From assembly GCA_905221615.1 (NCBI GenBank), contig CAJNDT010000933.1, positions 48,372-112,371 of the forward strand: a stretch of 64,000 bases of DNA. Direction: 5' to 3'. The DNA comes from Symbiodinium sp. CCMP2592 (Eukaryota > Sar > Dinophyceae > Suessiales > Symbiodiniaceae). The notes beneath the pieces were generated by a model. It saw only the letters and a program-made list of their open reading frames with translations, had not been told where the DNA came from and searched no databases. The position numbers were made by a program, and so were the translations under genes. Shown here in pieces: positions 61,601 through 64,000 of this stretch; position 1 is the stretch's first letter, and every line of letters begins with the position of its first letter.

Positions 61601-63282
61601 TTTGGGTGGCTCAGAGGTCCCGAGTGGATATCAGTTACTGTGTGGGTCTCATGGCCAGCTGGGTAGCCCGGTTTCCAAGGCAGGTCTTGAAGATAGGGAC
61701 CAGAGTTCTTGAGTACCTAGCGAATACCAGGTCTAACAGGCTGATGTTAATCCCCGGCAAGGCCGACGGACTCCGAATCTTTACAGACGCGTCATTCGCA
61801 CCGCACGGAAGCCACTCAATTACCGGCATAGCTCTTATGTATGACGAGTGCTGTGTAGTTTGGAAATCAAAGCGCCAGAGCATCGTAACTCTAAGCACCG
61901 CTGAATCGGAGTTGGTCTCGGGTTGTGAAGGCGTAGTCTTAGGACAGTCGCTTGAAGCTTTGATTGTTGAGCTTGAGGAAGGCCCGTGTTGCAAGCATTT
62001 GATGATTGATAACACCGCCGCGGTGACGCTGGCGGGTGGTGAGGGAAGCCAGCGAACTCGACATTTGCGAGTACGTTCGGCTTTCATTAGGGATATGATA
62101 GACCGCAATGAGATTGACGTGTCCCACTGTCCGGGGGATGTTCAATTAGCCGACTGCCTCACTAAGGCCCTAATGAAGTCCCGGCTTGATGACCTTTGCA
62201 AGCTTTTGGGTTTAGGCCCCCCTAGGATCCCTCCAGAAGCCAGTGTAGCTGCTGTGAGTCTCCCACCGCCCCTTCATCAGGTGAAGACTCGGGAGGACAA
62301 GCCGAGCCAACAGCCCACAGCTTGTTTTGGTTTGCAGGGTTCGACAGATAGGGACAGATTAGGCTTATGGTTGTTTACCTTAATGCTGTTGCTTCAAATA
62401 GAGCAAACCCAGTCTGTGCAGGAGGATGATTCTGAAGGGGAACCTTTGGGATTGGAATTACCCCTGTTGGTGTTGCTGATGATCCTTTCGGTTCTATTTG
62501 TGTGGGAGTCTGCGAGATATGGACTAAGGGTTTGTTGCAGCCGCCAAGATGATGAACCTGAAGTGAGGATGTTGAGTGCCGATGACAGTTCGGTTCCTAG
62601 AGCTCGTAGGGGTTCTAGAGAAGAGGTGGTTCGCAGGGCAATTGCACGGGAGTTGCAGGGAGAAGGCCTCAGGCATAGGTCAGCTCAGGGCTCAGAAGCA
62701 GAGGCTTACCAGACGTCGCAAGTGGGTTCTTCTTATCTACGAGTGCAGGTTGAAGCGCAGCCCAGTGCCGTTATAACAGGCCCCTCTCCTCCACCACCTC
62801 CTTTGCCGCCCAGCGGCTCGGTGCCTATTCCAGCACCCCCACCTGATGGACTTCAGACCGCCCAATCAGCCAATGACCTGGCGTTCCTCCCGGGACCGCC
62901 AACCGATGGATTTCGTCCTTCGCCTCCGGGAAACCCGGTATCCACTCCGGTAACCCAACCCGATGGACTTCGTGAGTTTTGTGGACTTCCTGTCTCTACC
63001 GAGGCAGCCTCCTCGTGGCAGCCGAGGCCCCGTTCCTTTCGCCCGAGTAGTGGTTCTGAACGAACGGAGCAGGTTAAGAAGGATGCATCAACACAAACTA
63101 CATTTGATCGTGGATTTAACTTTGAAGAGCTGTGCGAGCTTCATATGATCACGACTTCTAGCAGAACACCTGGAGCTTTGCACCTCTTTCGTTCCTGCCA
63201 GGCCTTGCGAAACTCTACTGGAGTTCAAGACAGAATGCTGTGTCGTTACTGTTTGCAGGCTCTGCGGGACGGAAGAACATAG
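52600..63282 (+). CDS. Copia-3 GAG-POL polyprotein with decayed MTase-like and 2OG-oxygenase-like domains
   Basis: Polyprotein of about 3,560 aa starting at the ATG inside the 5' LTR; the frame is open from a TTG 12 bp earlier. Domains: Pro-rich GAG with 10-aa repeats PMQPSPTLGN; CCCH finger C-x8-C-x5-C-x3-H (857-878) and CCHC knuckle CKNCGGKTHKSSEC (889-902); protease LLDSGATHA, Asp1088; MTase-like domain (1299-1445) with HLCSGPAR but SSPPSAR where the catalytic Cys should be; H2C2 site (1607-1625); integrase Asp1648, Asp1827 and Glu1863, with exactly 35 residues between the last two; 2OG-oxygenase-like domain with VHRDW (His2126, Asp2128) and KHHAV (about His2188) but no Arg at the 2OG position; a SAM-like helical segment (2326-2386); RT with YVDD (2888); RNase H (3060-3192). 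The C-terminus has two hydrophobic helices (about 3252-3268 and 3287-3305) and a Pro-rich tail. Core copia domains look functional; both extra enzyme domains look catalytically impaired. Confidence 0.93.
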   Translation: MASHSTENPNSQDAPEVQQVMRRPNATASQDDGADQGPRMMNGVGPPLRGGHDMDGEVVAATQRAATTTSPPMMEGAQEAAAGIPAAAPDLGLGGPVRGAQSQSLPTRLPSTLEGSGRPQTAVAAGQQTGQQTGMLTGMLRAVQTLPATVEGMMTRSTAGRFSPGQHDSVEYASVRSMVEEVPPAPPLEPELQLPLFDVPTLMRMQQMQETAPLLYAGSSRDSAGLRVADGMDPTLSMGQEAPRPPSTASSELQAEVRRQLSELMAVRDEESRRLRAQVEALSMENHGLRMRAEYDAQVAMHSSRPTQGVMSGFQRLGWLGRGLGTLMGQARPERALDFDGSQAYPPPPPPPLIASSGPRPQPSPRALLTQDLLMNGAPSEAPVPIPPPPRTPSFGLGSVPQPSTMITGRLTDNQQDPMQPSPTLGNPMQPSPTLGNPVQPSPTLGNPVQPSPTVGNPMPPTPMLGNPTQSVPGLGNPTQSQAFLSPCPKDPGSSCHNPGVTTPTLEGAGTGAVPATAEAPLSVGNQDLDPMTIVLSGMAQLQSVVKEMASPKGDSRPEVIKPGVVSLPELPPHGPESCLSFADWLHASRPALADISDSSEVLWTKTVEEAQEWYTKYLKMDPLSRLTAKPRPSEELAQPKWSRVARRIETMIITASPQAIKDELSASRTSGLLPLLCRLFVIYGPGSLTERELGLKHITDPPVGSTVQEAVDLLRKWGRWCRRMTELGGVLPDSSLQVRALSKICRNVLSQYPEVAFRINLIRASLQVDLTPDDDKVQKLHAQLLGELEAMAHRGDKDKTPKDSSATPAKVKGVEAGTNSVPPPPKKPPKSPPKGPPGAKSAGNLEAGASVRTPCSFYAGHNGCKKGADCSYEHDWNSFTSAEKAQRCKNCGGKTHKSSECRAGAKQDDARAKNKAKAPTPKHGPGSTPNPPPPPVTGDPSQQQIKSMLADAARMLQQAMPNPVPAPSGAPSGTVTNPVQAQVAEPSPKASPGATVQGTPITLASLSAQLDTLRAMTRDPEVKVCQAPVFRGYEESKDNRDVQGSKESSLEGIRAQIQEMRQKADEFEARICKEGKSDSDKGVALLDSGATHAVIPYHTRLQNLEKVPVTLAGDEKQEWLRTQGGTLVVPPDPESPSHKPVQTILPLGALVESLGCQVHWSRRKGLRVIHPTLGVLNTRISDNTCPYVAEDQALKLISELEDQRLERFKQRVQNLECHLESYDAPPDPTGSLGRFATTGTRFDALRAFLSQPYLAGLPEEIKVALAEEVPTSHPGSDRSLLKLLPLKRAARRSLLDSTKWVVHLCSGPARAQDPLNAWALQGGFTYLQVDLMQPGGKGWDLSKQDGVWKVLLWAASQGRVAAVFSSPPSARADEAQLFTVQAMLLWSLASVTRGCGVPYVAEHQGILAEVSSRFMKWSGTKCVTLSQGSLGGEYLRPTSLITNLDIGYLSTLDPKGNPATPPRGREWTYGLRVELAKALVGNPSGPSCEELDRVIAERGGLIPPSIDPRTVPPEDLPGPVPSTAQEPPRVPDEELEAMLRAFEAESVINSDDEEAPDLPEAELDPPLVHSGEVNEGDPDSPEPPHEASDSVPSMPKLTSAETEGWKRHLRNGHLPYRRDCRQCVEGSGLGPFHRRIKFPRSFALSVDLFGPVPLKEVGRDEGCVTGKPVLRYGLVGAFRVPSCLVNAPSGKNGVSDLFSKPPIPPQDSELADYEPSEEEPELFPELFGSQREPPNHSPVPVDSPEVKHSEAVPSGHEPSLLDEEDLPSDPQALTKLISELREPTDQVVLRYFIPLKTKTGVEVSEALQKMILEINQRFPIRSLHHDPGTEFGSAALSRWLAQHAIRVQHSLPTDKKGNGLSERTVGWVKSRIRTLLNAAALPVGWWPLAARWAVAKHNLMILGEPELPAFGQRVLHRIKRPADGAKQLMDRWVEARYGAPHRSIPTGHVLITDAGNLVASRGFKSEVIDPTQLKDLELPILQEEDSAEPPLSEAVDEAGRPLRRLREKTSVRFLECLDFPTSEELAHGFLIHQDCSLDAVRRVLNAIAQEEDSTGDRRGIVQGRQILGAYCHGGIRGVTTLTRRKPWTTRFLNRALSLRLGLSSNEGKPTWSALMLMTASDVDVHRDWRNEWGTMNYAMHVPGEVHLWVEPTTTEGAKGAVLPTPTWAPGETRVLTEIPVSFNPRKHHAVRMSPTWLLVGYTPLGTSKLDQGELVYLDSCEFPLELLSTEPGAKVVRISDSEEPPAGSEEEQEVSEIQVQSSVAYQVKVVSTSSEDTSESSISSAELSRQIAEAESCMLSSDLQQDTNSTMIGWDFSAGNPGDVPHEYLEGLELDAYLRARDASQAYRQLKALGIEEPNDLQFLFVEDLVEHGIPEWLSNRIMIDIHPPGTRRPDNPQNSSLTTGEVRVFDKAQRQIPWIFQNRTLGVRCPGPPLPNLGIRQPDALQRGRGNSHVAESSRRWDVPSEVSSEDPTDSTPSQPRSGNLSFPDPVPEGTTACTGGSCYNHVMYMQEMWGDDEWVPSAGAASSSSQVPTGSHVDQKPEERTLSEVVCPAEHAPSEESSEDPTDSTPSQSLDVYRCMTVHLAGPLSDVDSSVEQSGEAPESEHRVTTSPPVTIDVPTTDPLLSLGRRGRTVQPEPSVRRVDEGGFTLNVEDLLSSLKGPLEVTHNVSPAEVRLNLAKWRPAAKAELDTFEKMSVIRRFYGDEARAILRDPKYEVIPGKPVCTVKPGEPYKRKFRIVSCGNFAKTTAESQLYAGGAGAESLRALLVHSARRGRRAFGLDVKSAFLLASIPEGVTKRYAMRPPRLLIELELAREDEVWIIDRALYGFRESPRWWSLFRDDFLAKAKWSTELGEVTLEQFSSEGNVWRMRHESGYCIGHLLVYVDDMLLLTEPEVAQSFIGWLRQSWECTGLKEATSSDPLRFLGVDIYAELNDTGDLIGYSLAQESYIAELLRNHEVKPSSRATAPVPKEWVREVPPEEQFSEGELRASQRITGELLWVAQRSRVDISYCVGLMASWVARFPRQVLKIGTRVLEYLANTRSNRLMLIPGKADGLRIFTDASFAPHGSHSITGIALMYDECCVVWKSKRQSIVTLSTAESELVSGCEGVVLGQSLEALIVELEEGPCCKHLMIDNTAAVTLAGGEGSQRTRHLRVRSAFIRDMIDRNEIDVSHCPGDVQLADCLTKALMKSRLDDLCKLLGLGPPRIPPEASVAAVSLPPPLHQVKTREDKPSQQPTACFGLQGSTDRDRLGLWLFTLMLLLQIEQTQSVQEDDSEGEPLGLELPLLVLLMILSVLFVWESARYGLRVCCSRQDDEPEVRMLSADDSSVPRARRGSREEVVRRAIARELQGEGLRHRSAQGSEAEAYQTSQVGSSYLRVQVEAQPSAVITGPSPPPPPLPPSGSVPIPAPPPDGLQTAQSANDLAFLPGPPTDGFRPSPPGNPVSTPVTQPDGLREFCGLPVSTEAASSWQPRPRSFRPSSGSERTEQVKKDASTQTTFDRGFNFEELCELHMITTSSRTPGALHLFRSCQALRNSTGVQDRMLCRYCLQALRDGRT
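52656..52670 (+). other. Copia-3 primer-binding site (internal tRNA-iMet type)
   Basis: GGTTATGAGACGCCC abuts the LTR. Its first nine bases equal those of the copia-2 site, complementary to the anticodon-loop region of initiator tRNA-Met. The last six bases diverge. Confidence 0.65.
53851..54030 (+). repeat. 30-bp coding tandem repeats in copia-3 GAG
   Basis: Six 30-bp copies, with a seventh more diverged, encode P-M/V-QPSPTLGN. The first three or four are nearly identical at the DNA level, indicating recent slippage that kept the frame. Confidence 0.92.
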
Positions 63283-63308
63283 CAGTCTTCCGTTCTTAAA
63301 GAACGATG

Positions 63309-63322
63309 CGACTGAGGAGGAG
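63309..63322 (+). other. Copia-3 polypurine tract
   Basis: GACTGAGGAGGAG precedes the 3' LTR directly, at the expected site of plus-strand priming. Confidence 0.6.
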
Positions 63323-63624
63323 TGTAGAAGCTGTGAGAGCTGATGCACTCCCGCAGAGCCTAGAAGGCTCAGATCTGAAGAGGGGTGACCCCTCATGTGA
63401 CATGTCAGTCATGTATAGGCACAGTTCGACATGCCACTGTAGCAGACGATACCAGTCTAGAGGACGGATGTGTTTGCCGCTGAGTGTGAAAGAGTTGTGC
63501 GTTGTAAGCCCATGGACCTCCAGCTCTGAATCTCCCGACGAGCCCAGAGCAGATCGTTGACGACATCTATGGCTTCGCATTCTACGGAAAACCCCAACTC
63601 TCAGGATGCTCCTGAGGTTCAACA
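63323..63624 (+). repeat. Copia-3 3' LTR (302 bp)
   Basis: Same sequence by eye as 52,354-52,655, followed by the AGACC target duplication (63,625-63,629). Confidence 0.93.
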
Positions 63625-63629
63625 AGACC

Positions 63630-64000
63630 CTATAATGACCCCACAAGCCCAAGGAGGACCCCAACTGGGAATCGAGATCAGCCTCTAGATCAATTTAACA
63701 ACCAAGCATGCACCCTACAATTATAATCCTGCTAGAGAACCCTTAACCCTAGAACCACCCTTGAAACCTAAACCCTAATTAAGATTAAAAGCCACGAACC
63801 CCGGAGTAATTCCTGGCTCCGCACACTGTGCTTGCTCGTTGGACCATTACCAAAGCCTGGGTAGGCAATGCATGGGTTTAATAATACATAAACTATAGCT
63901 ACCTATATATGTGTTGCATCTACCTACTTATCTGTATATATATATATATATATATATATACAATATTATATATATATATATGTACACATATGTATGTATA
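63630..64000. other. Right-hand flank, non-coding, TA microsatellite
   Basis: AT-rich DNA with CCCTTAACCCTAG and AAACCCTAATT words at 63,740-63,780 and a long (TA)n at about 63,933-63,980. No gene seen. Confidence 0.6.

Larger units (their letters stand above)
52354..63624 (+). mobile_element. Copia-3: complete Ty1/copia LTR retrotransposon
   Basis: LTRs of 302 bp at 52,354-52,655 and 63,323-63,624 look identical and have TGTAG...CAACA ends. The target duplication AGACC is at 52,349-52,353 and 63,625-63,629. The primer site and polyprotein are related to copia-2. The 11.3-kb element has an unbroken frame of over 10.6 kb, so it is young. Unlike the other two it lies in single-copy DNA, so no empty site is available in this window. 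Confidence 0.95.

Overview
The window looks like nuclear DNA of a dinoflagellate (Symbiodiniaceae or a close relative; inferred, not proven). The signs are dispersed TTTAGGG-type telomere-like repeats, introns with GC and GA donors and AG|G acceptors, very long single-ORF Ty1/copia elements, a dinoflagellate-style cytosine-methyltransferase-like gene, and many TA, TG and ACT microsatellites. I saw no bacterial operon, rRNA, tRNA or CRISPR.

Layout. Positions 1-40,000 are a GC-rich higher-order tandem array with units of about 0.6 to 2.7 kb, invaded three times. Copia-1 (97-8656, minus strand) sits in one unit with TTAAG target duplications. A giant palindromic foldback element (14,685-33,283, CCTT target duplications, arms of about 4.1 kb, 2-nt loop) sits in another. 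Copia-2 (17,502-27,874, plus strand, CCCTA duplications) sits inside the left arm of that foldback. The empty sites survive in sister array units or in the mirror arm, so all three insertions are readable directly and their order can be inferred. Positions 40,000-52,350 are ordinary single-copy DNA. They hold two spliced plus-strand host genes (an acidic/lysine-rich protein of about 743 aa, and a C5-methyltransferase-like protein), small inverted-repeat elements, microsatellites and an old degenerate repeat. Positions 52,354-63,624 are copia-3, with AGACC target duplications.

All three copia elements have LTR pairs that are identical by eye and open polyproteins of about 2,665, 3,301 and 3,560 aa, so they are young. 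Beyond GAG-protease-integrase-RT-RNase H, each carries a domain with the HxD...H signature of 2-oxoglutarate/Fe(II) oxygenases and a methyltransferase-like domain. The methyltransferase catalytic Pro-Cys is present in copia-2, lost in copia-3, and not recognisable in copia-1. The order differs: oxygenase then MTase-like before integrase in copia-1; MTase before integrase and oxygenase after it in copia-2 and copia-3. Copia-2 and copia-3 also share a CCCH+CCHC zinc-finger GAG, a C-terminal two-helix membrane extension, and a primer-binding site matching an internal tRNA-iMet segment. This family of DNA-modification-bearing retrotransposons is the most interesting system in the window.
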